Program-made: the position numbers and the translations under genes | Origin: Streptomyces lacrimifluminis | GTDB taxonomy: Bacteria > Actinomycetota > Actinomycetes > Streptomycetales > Streptomycetaceae | DNA length: 64,000 bases | Assembly: GCF_014646095.1 (NCBI RefSeq) | Contig: NZ_BMMU01000001.1 | Location: forward strand, 62,001-126,000 | Direction of reading: 5' to 3' | Shown here: positions 27,599 through 36,692 of the stretch, piece by piece | Layout of the letters: every line of letters starts with the position of its first letter | Numbering within the stretch: the first letter of the stretch is position 1 | The notes under the pieces: model-generated | The model's input: the letters and a program-made list of their open reading frames with translations, nothing else | Database searches by the model: none | What the model was told of the DNA's origin: nothing

Positions 27599-27958
27599 TT
27601 GGTGGTGGACGTTGTGCTGATGCAGGGGTTCGCGGGGTTCATGTGGCTGTTGAGCGTGGCCCTGATCGTGTTCAGTGGGTTCGCGCTGATCGACGCCGCG
27701 GTGCGCCGTGAGGACGCCTATCGGGCGGCGGACAAGAAGACCAAGCCGTTCTGGCTGATCATCCTCGGGCTCGCCTTCGTGGTGAACCTGATCTTCAACA
27801 TCCTGTCGTTCCTGCCGATCATCGGCCTGGTCGCGACGATCGTGTACATGGTCGACGTACGACCGGCCCTGCGCGGTCTCCCGGGCGGCGGGCGCAGCCG
27901 CAGAGGCGGCGGCTCCAGCAGCGACGGTCCGTACGGGCCGTACAACGGCGGTCGCTGA
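27599..27958 (+). CDS. DUF2516 membrane protein, Rv0476-like
   Basis: 119 residues. Two hydrophobic segments (about 10-32: GFAGFMWLLSVALIVFSGFA; 52-82: FWLIILGLAFVVNLIFNIL) and a conserved VYMVDVRPALR are typical of DUF2516. The tail is Gly/Arg/Ser-rich and probably cytoplasmic. It keeps the same place after the HBHA-like gene as Rv0476 in mycobacteria. The GTG at 27599 and the ATG at 27620 are both possible starts. Function unknown. Confidence 0.85.
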   Translation: MVVDVVLMQGFAGFMWLLSVALIVFSGFALIDAAVRREDAYRAADKKTKPFWLIILGLAFVVNLIFNILSFLPIIGLVATIVYMVDVRPALRGLPGGGRSRRGGGSSSDGPYGPYNGGR

Positions 27959-28037
27959 CCCCCGCACCCCCGCAGCCCCCCGCACCACCCGCGCACCAAT
28001 GACCTGCCGCCGGATCGCTCTCCCCGACCCGAGCGGT

Positions 28038-29450
28038 CTACGCCTGGCGGTCCAGCAGCAGGACCGCCAGGTCGTCCGTCAGCTCCCCGCCGTTCAGTTC
28101 GCGGACCTCGCTCACGGCGGCCCGCAGCAGGTTCTCCCCGCGCAGCCCCTGTGCCAGCTGGCGGCGGATCATCGCCACCATGCCGTCCTGGCCGAGCCGC
28201 TCCCGGCCCGCGCCGATATGGCCCTCGATCAGACCGTCCGTGTAGAGCATCAGCGTCCACTCGGGCCCCAGGCGCACCTGTGTGCGCGGCCAGCGGGCCC
28301 CCGGCAGCAGGCCCAGTGCCGGGCCGTTGTTGTCGTAGGGCAGCAGTTCCGCCACGACCCCGGGCCCGGAGGGTGCGGGCGCCGGGCGGACCAGCAGCGG
28401 AGCCGGGTGGCCGGCCAGGCACAGGCCCGCGCTGCGGCCGTCCGGCGCGATGTCGACCGTGCAGAGCGTCGCGAAGATCTCGTCGTTGTCGCGTTCGTGC
28501 TCCAGGACCTGCTGGAGCGTGCCCAGCAGCGCGTCGCCGCACAGGCCCGCCAGGGTCAGCGCGCGCCACGCGATGCGCAGCTCCACGCCGAGCGCCGCCT
28601 CGTCGGGGCCGTGCCCGCACACGTCGCCGATCATCACGTGGACCGTGCCGTCGGGCGTACGGACCGTGTCGTAGAAGTCGCCGCCGAGCAGAGCGCGGGA
28701 GCGGCCGGGGCGGTAGCGGGCCGCGAAGCGCAGCGACGAGCCGTCGAGGAGCGGGGTGGGGAGCAGGCCGCGTTCCAGACGGGCGTTCTCCTGGGCCCGC
28801 AGCCGGGACTCGGTCAGCCGGCGTTCGGCTCTGTCGGAGCGCTTTCTCTCCACGGCGTACCGGATCGCGCGGCTCAGCAGCCGGCCGTCCAGCTCGTCGC
28901 GGAAGAGATAGTCCTGGGCGCCGACGCGCACCGCCTCCGTACCGCGCTCGGCGTCGCCGGAGGCGGTGAGCGCGAGGACGGCGTGCCGGGGCGCGAGCCG
29001 CAGGACGTGCTTCAGCACCGCCAGCTCGTCGTCGTTGCCGTCGTCGGTGCGCTGGGGTGCGGGCAGGGCGAGGTCCAGCAGGATGCAGTGGACGTCGTCG
29101 GTGAGCAGCCGTTCGGCCTCGGTGAGGTTGCGTGCCGTACGGACGCGGATCGGCTTGCCCGACGCGTCGAGCAGCTCGGGCACGACGGGCGAGCCGCCCG
29201 GGTCGTCCTGGATCAGCAGAAGGGTCAGATGCGTGCCGGCGGCGGTGCCGGAGGCAGCGGCCCTGGCTGCGGCGTCGGCGGCGTCCGCGGTGTCCGTGCC
29301 GGTCGTCGTCTGCGTGCGCGGAGCCGCTTCGCCGGAGGGGGCGTCGAGGCCGGGGGTGCCTGTGGAGGTCGCGCCGGGCATGGCCGGGGCCGGCGCCTGG
29401 TCGTTCTCCAGGGCCGGGATCGCTCTCTGCCGCGGTACGGGTACGGGCAT
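28038..29450 (-). CDS. receiver-domain SpoIIE/PP2C-type serine phosphatase
   Basis: 470 residues: a disordered Ala/Thr/Pro-rich N-terminus (1-70), a response-regulator receiver domain (about 72-195: LLLIQDDPG, LLDLALP, LTASGD, AQDYLFRDEL), a linker helix, then a PP2C/SpoIIE phosphatase domain (RPGRSRALLGGDFYDTV, MIGDVCGHGPDEAAL, LYTDGLIEG, LTDDLAVLLL) with its metal-binding Asp residues. Similar RsbU/RssB-type proteins dephosphorylate anti-anti-sigma factors. The usual receiver Lys is Arg here (YLFRDE). AAGGAACCC precedes ATG 29450. Confidence 0.88.
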   Translation of the reverse strand: MPVPVPRQRAIPALENDQAPAPAMPGATSTGTPGLDAPSGEAAPRTQTTTGTDTADAADAAARAAASGTAAGTHLTLLLIQDDPGGSPVVPELLDASGKPIRVRTARNLTEAERLLTDDVHCILLDLALPAPQRTDDGNDDELAVLKHVLRLAPRHAVLALTASGDAERGTEAVRVGAQDYLFRDELDGRLLSRAIRYAVERKRSDRAERRLTESRLRAQENARLERGLLPTPLLDGSSLRFAARYRPGRSRALLGGDFYDTVRTPDGTVHVMIGDVCGHGPDEAALGVELRIAWRALTLAGLCGDALLGTLQQVLEHERDNDEIFATLCTVDIAPDGRSAGLCLAGHPAPLLVRPAPAPSGPGVVAELLPYDNNGPALGLLPGARWPRTQVRLGPEWTLMLYTDGLIEGHIGAGRERLGQDGMVAMIRRQLAQGLRGENLLRAAVSEVRELNGGELTDDLAVLLLDRQA

Positions 29451-29784
29451 CGTCGTGGGTTCCTTCCCTCCCCCCGAGGGCACGATGGGCGAGGGGTCTC
29501 GATCCACCGACCGGGACCATAGCGGTTGACGGGCTTGCAGCGGAATGGTCGGCGGTGCGTTCACAAGGTGGCGCCGGTGTCATATGCCGTGGTCCGTCAC
29601 GCACTTGGGCACGGGGTTGCCCTCCCGGGGATGACCAATGTCACGTCTGCCAGAGGGTTGGGCGGTGCCGACGGGTGCGTTGGGTCACGTGGGGCGGGTC
29701 ATGTGCGGTGCGGGATGTTCCGCAGGACGTGAAAGGCGACGGGACGTTCCCTATGTGGCGAATTGCCCGAGATGGCTGCCGGGT
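29451..29784. other. intergenic region between phosphatase and NlpC/P60 genes
   Basis: 334 bp without a convincing gene. It must carry the phosphatase promoter and the end of the NlpC/P60 transcript. I see no strong palindrome or known riboswitch. Confidence 0.6.
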
Positions 29785-30879
29785 TCACGCACCGGGCCGG
29801 GCCACACCGGGCCGGACCGCACCGAGTATCTGCATCGACCCCGCCCCCGCGATCGTCACCGTCCGACCCGGCCGCGGGGCGTGCACCATCTTGCCGTCGC
29901 CCACGTACATCGCGATGTGGCTCGCGTCGTCGAAGTAGACGATCAGGTCGCCCGGGCGCATGTCCTCGATGTCGACGTGCGGAAGCTGGTTCCACTGCTG
30001 CTGCGAGGTGCGCGGGACGGTGACCCCGGCCGCGGCCCAGGCCGCCGAGGTCAGGCCCGAGCAGTCGTACGTGCCGGGGCCCTCGGCGCCCCACTCGTAC
30101 GGCTTGCCCAGCTGCGCCGTCGCGAACTCCACGGCTTTCCTGCCCTGTGCGGTCGCGCTGCCGTCGATGTCGTCGAGGATGCCGGAACCGAGCCAGGACG
30201 TCTGCGCCTTGGCGGCGGCCTCGCGCTCCAGCTCCGCGAGGCGTTCCTTCTCCTCAATCTTGAGCTGGGACTCCAACAACTGGGCCGCCGCGATCTGCTG
30301 CTTGATCTTCTTCTGTGCGGCGGCCCTGGCCTTCCGGCTCGTCTCCAGCTTCTGCCACTGGGTCGAGGCGTCCTTCGCGTACAGCTCCAAGTCCTGCTGG
30401 GTGCGGGTCATTTCGGCGAGCAGGCCCTTGGTCGCCTTCTCGCCCTGCCGGATCCGGCTGACCCCCTCCAGCCACGCCTGCGGATCGTCGCTGAGCCACA
30501 GCCGGGCCCTCGGCGGCAGGCCTCCCGAGCGGTACTGGGCGCGTGCCGCGGCACCCGCGCGGTCCTTCAAATCGGCCAGCCGCTCCTGCCCCTTGACGAT
30601 CTCCCGGGCCAGCTCGACGATCTCGGCGGACTGCCGCTCGGCCTGCTCCTCCGCCGCGTTGTAGGCGTCCGTGGCGACCGCCGCGTCGTGGTAAAGCTTC
30701 TCCAGCCTCTTGTGTACGGCTTCCAGATCCTTGTTCGGCGGCAGCGTCACGCTCGGGGTCGGTGTGGGCGTCGGGGTCGGCGCTGGGCTCGCGAACGCGG
30801 TGCCCGTGCCGCCGAGGACGGTGACCGCGCAGACCAGTCCCACGGCTGTCGCGACCAGGCTCCGCTTGCCGGCTCCCAT
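29785..30879 (-). CDS. secreted NlpC/P60 cell-wall endopeptidase
   Basis: 364 residues. A signal peptide (1-30, LVATAVGLVCAVTVLGGTGTAFA split around AVTV, cleavage near FAS) is followed by a PTPTPTP linker, a long coiled coil (about 50-225), and a C-terminal NlpC/P60 domain. The catalytic Cys is in YDCSGLTSAAW, the first His in DDASHIAMYVG and the third residue in MVHAPRPG. Such enzymes cut D-Glu to diaminopimelate bonds in peptidoglycan stems and help growth or septum separation. The coiled coil probably keeps the enzyme inactive or localised, as in RipA/PcsB-type hydrolases. Confidence 0.93.
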   Translation of the reverse strand: MGAGKRSLVATAVGLVCAVTVLGGTGTAFASPAPTPTPTPTPSVTLPPNKDLEAVHKRLEKLYHDAAVATDAYNAAEEQAERQSAEIVELAREIVKGQERLADLKDRAGAAARAQYRSGGLPPRARLWLSDDPQAWLEGVSRIRQGEKATKGLLAEMTRTQQDLELYAKDASTQWQKLETSRKARAAAQKKIKQQIAAAQLLESQLKIEEKERLAELEREAAAKAQTSWLGSGILDDIDGSATAQGRKAVEFATAQLGKPYEWGAEGPGTYDCSGLTSAAWAAAGVTVPRTSQQQWNQLPHVDIEDMRPGDLIVYFDDASHIAMYVGDGKMVHAPRPGRTVTIAGAGSMQILGAVRPGVARPGA

Positions 30880-31180
30880 GACCCGTACCCCCGTACCTTT
30901 TCGCCCACTTGATTAACCGTCAGTAACTTATGGCGCCCCGGGGATCGTGCCATGTCACCGCGGAAAGCGACAGACATCCCGCGGGTTGCCTGCCCTTCCC
31001 GGGCCCCCGCATGTGTGACGAACGGCGTGCAGAGATCGTTGCCCGTGAATCCTGAGCAATGTGAGGAACATGGAAAGCCGTAAAATCTGCCAAACATGCA
31101 GTAATCGGGCGAGAATTCGGCAGTCCGGCAGTCCGGCAGTCCGGCAGTCCGGTGGCTCGGTGGCTCGGTGAGTCGGGGAC
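30880..31180. other. intergenic region upstream of the NlpC/P60 gene
   Basis: 301 bp, relatively AT-rich around 31040-31115, holding the promoter of the NlpC/P60 gene and the 8-bp repeat array at 31113-31176. I looked for a c-di-AMP (ydaO) riboswitch, common before such genes in Streptomyces, and did not find its conserved parts. Confidence 0.55.
31113..31176. repeat. 8-bp minisatellite, eight units
   Basis: GAATTCGG, then four CAGTCCGG, two TGGCTCGG and one TGAGTCGG, all in phase with period 8 and ending CGG. It sits directly after the methyltransferase stop (minus strand). Confidence 0.85.
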
Positions 31181-32020
31181 TCAGGGCCGAGGTGCCAACG
31201 CCCGCCACGCAATGGTCACTTCCCCCTGGCGCCACCGTGAAGGCCCGTCCGTCACCGGCCAGTCGGCCGTGAGGTCCCCTACCGCCCGGATCCAGCGCTG
31301 GCGGGCCCCGTACGAGGCGTAGGGCGCCGCGCCCGCCCAGGCGCGGTCGAAGTCGCGCAGGAAGGCGTGCACCGGTTCGCCCGGGACGTTCCGGTGGATG
31401 AGGGCCTTGGGGAGGCGCTCGGCGAGGTCGGAGGGGCGGTCCAGGGAGCCGAGCCGGGTCGCGAAGGTGACCGTGCGCGGTCCCTCGGGCCCGAGGGCGA
31501 CCCACACATGGCGGCGCCCGATCTCGTCGCACGTCCCCTCGACGAGCAGCCCGCCCCCGAAACCACCCCCGAAACCGCCCCCGATGCCGCCCGTGGCCGG
31601 CGCGAGCCGGGCGCACAGCCGCGCCCAGACCCCGGCGACCTCGGCCTCGTCGTACTGCCGCAGCACGTTCGCCGCGCGGATGAGCACCGGCCGCTCCGGC
31701 ACCGGGACCTCGAAGCCGCCGTGCCGGAAGGTGAGCCCCTCACGCTCGTACGGTTTCGCCGCCGCCACCCGGGCCGGTTCGATCTCGACGCCCACCACGC
31801 GCGCGCGTGGCGCCACGGTACGCAGCCGGGCGAGCAGCTCGACGGCCGTCCAGGGCGCGGCGCCGTACCCGAGGTCGACCGCGACAGGGAAGGGGGCGCG
31901 GCGCAGGGCGGATCCGTGCGTGGCCGCGATCCAGCGGTCCATGCGGCGCAGCCGATTGGGGTTGGTCGTCCCGCGCGTCACCGTTCCCAGAGGCCGGGCC
32001 GATGCGCGGGGAGCAGTCAT
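31181..32020 (-). CDS. class I SAM-dependent methyltransferase-like protein
   Basis: 279 residues from MTAPRASARPLGTV. VAVDLGYGAAPWTAVEL is the SAM-binding glycine loop (motif I), VVGVEIEPARV is the acidic end of beta-2, and VLIRAANVLRQYDEAEV is a motif IV-like stretch. A GGIGGGFGGGFGGG insert lies near the middle. TACCCT 7 nt before ATG 32020 suggests a leaderless mRNA. It is divergent from mshA. Substrate unknown. Confidence 0.82.
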   Translation of the reverse strand: MTAPRASARPLGTVTRGTTNPNRLRRMDRWIAATHGSALRRAPFPVAVDLGYGAAPWTAVELLARLRTVAPRARVVGVEIEPARVAAAKPYEREGLTFRHGGFEVPVPERPVLIRAANVLRQYDEAEVAGVWARLCARLAPATGGIGGGFGGGFGGGLLVEGTCDEIGRRHVWVALGPEGPRTVTFATRLGSLDRPSDLAERLPKALIHRNVPGEPVHAFLRDFDRAWAGAAPYASYGARQRWIRAVGDLTADWPVTDGPSRWRQGEVTIAWRALAPRP

Positions 32021-32166
32021 GCGTACGAGGGTAAGGGGCGGTGCCCTATCGAACGGTTGAGCGGGAAATGGTAATGATTGGGCAAAGAGGAAATGGGCCG
32101 CCGACTCGTGGCGTTGACCCTTCGGAGCTGAGGGAAGTGATCGGGGCCGAGAAGGAGGAACGCCAC

Positions 32167-33471
32167 GTGAGCCAGTACATCGGCCTGCTGGGCCGCCGCC
32201 GCAGGCCCCGCCGGGTGGCCATGCTCTCCGTGCACACCTCCCCGCTCCACCAGCCGGGCACGGGCGACGCCGGCGGAATGAACGTCTACATCGTCGAACT
32301 CGCACAGCGCCTCGCCGCGATCAACATCGAGGTCGAGATATTCACCCGGGCCACCACGGCCGCCCTCCCCCCGGCCGTCGAACTGGCCCCCGGCGTCCTG
32401 GTGCGCCACATCGACGCGGGCCCCTACGAAGGCCTCCCCAAGGAGGACCTGCCGGCCCAGCTGTGCGCCTTCACGCACGGCGTCATGCAGGCCTGGGCCG
32501 GCCACCGCCCCGGTCACTACGACCTCGTGCACTCGCACTACTGGCTCTCCGGCCACGTCGGCTGGCTCGCCGCCCAGCGCTGGGGCACCCCTCTGGTGCA
32601 CGCCATGCACACCATGGCCAAGGTCAAGAACGCCGCGCTGGCCACCGGCGACAACCCCGAGCCCGCCGCCCGCGTGATCGGCGAGATGCAGGTCGTGGCC
32701 GCCGCCGACCGCCTCATCGCCAACACCGCCGAAGAGGCCGACGAACTCGTACGGCACTACGACGCCGACCCCGGCCGGGTCGCCGTCGTCCACCCGGGCG
32801 TCAACCTCGACCGCTTCTCCCCGGCCGACGGCCGCGCCGCGGCCCGCGCCCGCCTCGGCCTCCCGCAGGACGCCCTGATCCCCCTCTTCGCGGGCCGCAT
32901 CCAGCCCCTGAAGGCCCCCGACGTGCTGCTCCGCGCGGTCGCCGTCCTCCTGGACGAGCGCCCCGAGCTGCGCGCCAACATCGTCGTCCCGATAGTCGGC
33001 GGCCCCAGCGGCAGCGGCCTGGCCAAGCCGGAAGGCCTGCAGAAACTCGCCGCCCGCCTGGGTATCGCCGACGTCGTACGCTTCCGCCCGCCCGTCAGCC
33101 AGGAACAGCTGGCGGACTGGTTCCGGGCGGCCTCCGTCCTGGTCATGCCCTCGTACAGCGAATCGTTCGGCCTGGTCGCCATCGAGGCACAGGCGGCGGG
33201 CACGCCGGTGCTGGCGGCGGCGGTGGGCGGCCTCCCGGTGGCCGTCTACGACGGACGTACGGGATTCCTCGTACAGGGCCACGATCCGGCCGCCTACGCG
33301 CGCGTGCTGCGCGAGTTCGCCGACAACGAGAACCTGACCGCCCGGATGGGCGCGGCGGCGGCCCGGCACGCCCAGTGCTTCGGCTGGGACGCCTCGGCCG
33401 CCGCCACGGGGGAGGTCTACACGGCCGCGATGCAGGCCCACAGGCGTCGCGTACGCTCGCTGCATGGCTGA
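32167..33471 (+). CDS. mshA: D-inositol-3-phosphate glycosyltransferase MshA
   Basis: 434 residues from [17 protein letters not shown] glycosyltransferase of family GT4: the N-terminal donor-independent part has [19 protein letters not shown] and the C-terminal part has [17 protein letters not shown] and [17 protein letters not shown] (the E-x7-E motif). MshA joins N-acetylglucosamine from UDP-GlcNAc to inositol 3-phosphate, the first step of mycothiol synthesis. GTG 32167 has AAGGAGGAA upstream, so the longer frame from 32041 is rejected. A YbjN gene overlaps its end by 8 bp. Confidence 0.96.
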   Translation: MSQYIGLLGRRRRPRRVAMLSVHTSPLHQPGTGDAGGMNVYIVELAQRLAAINIEVEIFTRATTAALPPAVELAPGVLVRHIDAGPYEGLPKEDLPAQLCAFTHGVMQAWAGHRPGHYDLVHSHYWLSGHVGWLAAQRWGTPLVHAMHTMAKVKNAALATGDNPEPAARVIGEMQVVAAADRLIANTAEEADELVRHYDADPGRVAVVHPGVNLDRFSPADGRAAARARLGLPQDALIPLFAGRIQPLKAPDVLLRAVAVLLDERPELRANIVVPIVGGPSGSGLAKPEGLQKLAARLGIADVVRFRPPVSQEQLADWFRAASVLVMPSYSESFGLVAIEAQAAGTPVLAAAVGGLPVAVYDGRTGFLVQGHDPAAYARVLREFADNENLTARMGAAAARHAQCFGWDASAAATGEVYTAAMQAHRRRVRSLHG

Positions 33472-33958
33472 TTCGGCGTCGATCATCGAGCAGGTTCTCA
33501 CCGAGGCCGACCTGGACTGGGAGAGCCCGAACCCCGGCAACTACGTGGTGAAGCTCCCGGGCACCCGCAAACTCTCGACGACGGTATCGCTCCTCGTCGG
33601 CAAGCACTCCCTCTCACTGAACGCGTTCGTGATCCGCCACCCGGACGAGAACGAGGCGGGCGTCCACCGCTGGCTCCTGGAGCGCAACCTCAAGCTGTAC
33701 GGCGTGAGTTACGCGGTGGACCGCCTGGGCGACGTGTACGTGACGTCCAAGCTCCCCCTGTCCGCGATCACCCCGGAGGAGATCGACCGCCTCCTCGGCT
33801 CGGTCCTGGAAGCGGCCGACGGCGGCTTCAACACCCTTCTGGAGCTGGGGTTCGCGTCGGCGATCCGCAAGGAGTACGCCTGGCGGGTGTCCCGGGGCGA
33901 GTCGACCCGCAACCTGGACGCGTTCGCCCACCTGACCCAGCGCCCTACGGCCGGCTGA
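33464..33958 (+). CDS. YbjN domain protein
   Basis: 164 residues. The fold resembles type III secretion chaperones: an N-terminal helix ([14 protein letters not shown]), central strands ([32 protein letters not shown]) and a late helix ([17 protein letters not shown]). It overlaps mshA by 8 bp, an arrangement kept in Streptomyces, so the two are co-expressed. YbjN proteins are thought to act as small chaperone-like factors in stress; the partner is unknown. It converges on the AraC gene with a 14-bp overlap. Confidence 0.88.
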   Translation: MADSASIIEQVLTEADLDWESPNPGNYVVKLPGTRKLSTTVSLLVGKHSLSLNAFVIRHPDENEAGVHRWLLERNLKLYGVSYAVDRLGDVYVTSKLPLSAITPEEIDRLLGSVLEAADGGFNTLLELGFASAIRKEYAWRVSRGESTRNLDAFAHLTQRPTAG

Positions 33959-34766
33959 CACCGGACCCGAGCCGGTACCGCCCGGGTGGCACGCCCACCA
34001 ACTTTCTGAAGTGGCGCGTGAGATGGGCCTGGTCGTAAAACCCGGTGGCCGCCGCGACCTCGCCGGGAGAGCGCCCGTCGAGGAGCAGCCGCCGGGCCCG
34101 GTCGACGCGCCGCGCCGTCAGATACCGGTGCGGCGGCATCCCGAAGGCCGCGCTGAACGCCCGTACGAGATGCGCGGGATGGGCGTGCACGAGCCGCGCC
34201 GCCTCGTCGAGCGTGATCCCGTCGACGAGCCGCTCGTCGAGCAGCTCGCGCAACCGCCGGGCGAGCGGCGGATCGACGCGCGCGGGACGGGCCGTGCCGG
34301 CCGCCCGCAACCGCGTACGCAGCCGCTCCGCGACGAGCGCCAGCCGACCGGCCGCCTCGAACTCCTCCCCGTCCCGCACGAGCGCACCGTGCAACTGCCC
34401 ATCGCGCAGGCGCAGTAGCGGGTCGCGCAGATCGGGCCGGTCGACGGCGGCCCCGATCAACTCCTCGCCCAGATGGGTGGAGTCGAGATAGAGGACCCGC
34501 TTGCGGAACCCGTCCGGCGTCGCGGGCGACCCGTTGTGCGGCACGTGCGGCGGCAACAGGGTCACGGTGTCGTGCGGGGTGCCCCGCTCGTGCCGGTCGA
34601 GGTCGTACCGTACGGCGCCGTCGTCGACGATGAGCAGCGTCCAGCTGTCGTGTACGTGCATCGGGTAGGCGTACTCGACGAAGTGGGCGTGGAACACCTC
34701 AAGGACGCCCGGGACGCGGGGGTGCCAGGCGGAGACGTCTCGCTGCTGGGACGGTGCGGCGGCCAC
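33945..34766 (-). CDS. AraC-family transcriptional regulator with cupin N-terminus
   Basis: 273 residues. An AraC-type N-terminal beta barrel (about 15-110: FHAHFVEYAYPMHVHDSWTL split, VTLLPPHVPHNG) is followed by a C-terminal pair of HTH motifs (LDEAARLVHAHPAHLVRAFS, PGEVAAATGFYDQAHLTRHF). TACGTT lies 6 nt before GTG 34766, so I prefer it to the TTG at 34781. It diverges from the DUF2000 gene, with 49 bp between them, and probably regulates it. Confidence 0.88.
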   Translation of the reverse strand: MAAAPSQQRDVSAWHPRVPGVLEVFHAHFVEYAYPMHVHDSWTLLIVDDGAVRYDLDRHERGTPHDTVTLLPPHVPHNGSPATPDGFRKRVLYLDSTHLGEELIGAAVDRPDLRDPLLRLRDGQLHGALVRDGEEFEAAGRLALVAERLRTRLRAAGTARPARVDPPLARRLRELLDERLVDGITLDEAARLVHAHPAHLVRAFSAAFGMPPHRYLTARRVDRARRLLLDGRSPGEVAAATGFYDQAHLTRHFRKLVGVPPGRYRLGSGVSRP

Positions 34767-34815
34767 GCAAAGAACGTACAAGACGCCGGGATGCGCCGGT
34801 CGGCAGTCTCAAGCC

Positions 34816-35286
34816 ATGAACGCACCGCACACCACCCCCGCCCTCGCGCCCGCCCCCGACCCCACCCCGGAGCCCATCCGCTTCGACACGAAGATCGCCG
34901 TGGTCCTGCGCGAGGACCTGGAAGCCTGGCAGCGCCTGAACGTGACCGCGTTCCTGGTCAGCGGCCTGGGGACAACGGTCCCCGAGGTGGTCGGCGAGCC
35001 GTACGAGGACGCGGACGGCACCCCGTACCTCCCGATGTTCCGCCAGCCGGTCCTCGTCTTCGAGGCCACGAAGGAGACGCTGAAGGCGGCGCACGGACGG
35101 GCGGTGTCCCGGGTCCTGCCCTGCGCCGTCTTCACGTCCGACCTGTTCGGCACGGGCAACGACCGGGACAACCGGGCGGCCGTACGGGCCGTGGGGGCAG
35201 GGGAGTTGGACGTCGTGGGGGTGGCGGTGTACGGGCCGAGGAACGCGGTGGACAAGGTGGTCAAGGGGTCGCGGATGCATCCTTGA
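34816..35286 (+). CDS. DUF2000 protein
   Basis: 156 residues. The first 22 are Pro/Ala-rich. The DUF2000 core starts at FDTKIAVVLREDLEAWQRLNVTAF and includes PMFRQPVLVFEATKETL. These proteins resemble peptidyl-tRNA hydrolase-like folds but have no proven activity. It is divergent from an AraC regulator and converges on the MFS gene, overlapping its 3' end by 26 bp. Confidence 0.85.
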   Translation: MNAPHTTPALAPAPDPTPEPIRFDTKIAVVLREDLEAWQRLNVTAFLVSGLGTTVPEVVGEPYEDADGTPYLPMFRQPVLVFEATKETLKAAHGRAVSRVLPCAVFTSDLFGTGNDRDNRAAVRAVGAGELDVVGVAVYGPRNAVDKVVKGSRMHP

Positions 35287-36541
35287 CGGCTTCGGAAGCG
35301 AGGACGGCGTCGACGGGGGAGGTCTCCTTGGCCGGTACTTCCGCCGAAACCCGTTCCATCAGCACCCAGTACCCCACCCCCGCCACCGTCCCGACGACCG
35401 CGCACAGCCCCCACAGCCACTCCGCGCCGTAGTGGTCGATGACGAAGCCCGACATCAGCGGGGCGACCAGGCCGGCCACCGACCAGGACATCGTGTACAT
35501 GCCCTGGTAGCGACCGCGCCCGTGCAGCGGAGACAGCCGCACCACCAGCCCCGTCTGCGTGGGCGCGTTGACGATCTCGGCCAGGGTCCAGACGCAGACC
35601 GTGAGGACGAAGACGCCGACCGACCCGGCGAAGGCGGTGAGCCCGAATCCGTACCCGGCCAGGAGGGACGAGGCCACCAGGAGCCGACGGGCGTCCCGGT
35701 GCTCGATGAAACGGGTCACCGGGATCTGCAGCACGACCACGAGTACGCCGTTGACGGCGATGACCATCCCGAAGTCCGCCGGGGTGAACCCGGCCTCGCC
35801 CATCGCGATCGGCAGTCCGACCGCGCCCTGCTGGAAGACGAGCGCGACGAGGAAGCACAGCCCGACGACGCTCATGAAGCGCCCGTCGCGCAGCACGGTC
35901 CCGAGCCCGACGGACGCCTCCGCCCGCTCCTCCTTCGTCGCGTGCGTCGGCCGTGACTCGGGCAGCTTGAGAAAGACGACGACCGCGCAGGCCAACGTCA
36001 TACCGGCTTCCACGAGGAACCCGGCGGCATAGCTGACCTCGGCGATGAAGCCGGCGCCGGCGGAGGAGACGGCGAATCCGAGGTTGATGGCCCAGTAGTT
36101 CAGGGAGAACGCGCGGACGCGGTCCTCGGGCCGCACGATGTCCGCCATCATCGCCTGCACGGCGGGCCGCGAGGCGTTGCTCGCCATCCCCACCAGGAAG
36201 GCGACCCCGGCGATGGCGACCGGGTGGTGCACGAAGCCGAGCAGCGCGACGGAGAACGCCGTGGACGACTGGGCGATGAGCAGCGTGGGGCGTCGTCCGA
36301 GCCGGTCGGTCATGACGCCGCCGCCGATCGACGAGACGACCCCGCCGAGCCCGTGCAGCGAGACGACCAGACCGGCGTACGAGGCGGAGTAGCCGCGGTC
36401 GAGGGTCAGGTAGAGCGCCATGAACGTGGCGACGAAGGCCCCGAGCCGGTTGACGAGAGTGCTCGTCCACAGCCACCAGAACTCGCGGGGCAGCCCGGAG
36501 ACGGACTCCCGGACGGCGCGTTTCAAGGCGGCGAGCGGCAC
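35261..36541 (-). CDS. MFS transporter
   Basis: 426 residues with 12 predicted membrane helices. The MFS signature between helices 2 and 3 is GGGVMTDRLGRRPTLL. The second half has an internal RFIEHRDARRLLV. The overall pattern is that of the MdtH/YceL drug-efflux type. GTG 36541 has GGGGGA 7 nt upstream; the longer frame to 36613 is not supported. It is divergent from gpmA across 151 bp. Substrate unknown. Confidence 0.88.
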   Translation of the reverse strand: MPLAALKRAVRESVSGLPREFWWLWTSTLVNRLGAFVATFMALYLTLDRGYSASYAGLVVSLHGLGGVVSSIGGGVMTDRLGRRPTLLIAQSSTAFSVALLGFVHHPVAIAGVAFLVGMASNASRPAVQAMMADIVRPEDRVRAFSLNYWAINLGFAVSSAGAGFIAEVSYAAGFLVEAGMTLACAVVVFLKLPESRPTHATKEERAEASVGLGTVLRDGRFMSVVGLCFLVALVFQQGAVGLPIAMGEAGFTPADFGMVIAVNGVLVVVLQIPVTRFIEHRDARRLLVASSLLAGYGFGLTAFAGSVGVFVLTVCVWTLAEIVNAPTQTGLVVRLSPLHGRGRYQGMYTMSWSVAGLVAPLMSGFVIDHYGAEWLWGLCAVVGTVAGVGYWVLMERVSAEVPAKETSPVDAVLASEAVKDASATP

Positions 36542-36692
36542 AGCTGTCCCCCACGGATGTAAGCATCTCAATCGACGATGACACCTTACGAGCGTGTCGG
36601 GCGGGGGAGCCACTCAATTAACAGATCCCGTCAACCGTCCGCTTGCCGGGCGGCCGAGCAACGGATCAGGACGTTCTATTACGCTCGGGGGC

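Noticed and set aside
30880..31180. c-di-AMP (ydaO) riboswitch upstream of the NlpC/P60 gene
   Set aside because: The conserved paired elements and loop sequences are not visible.
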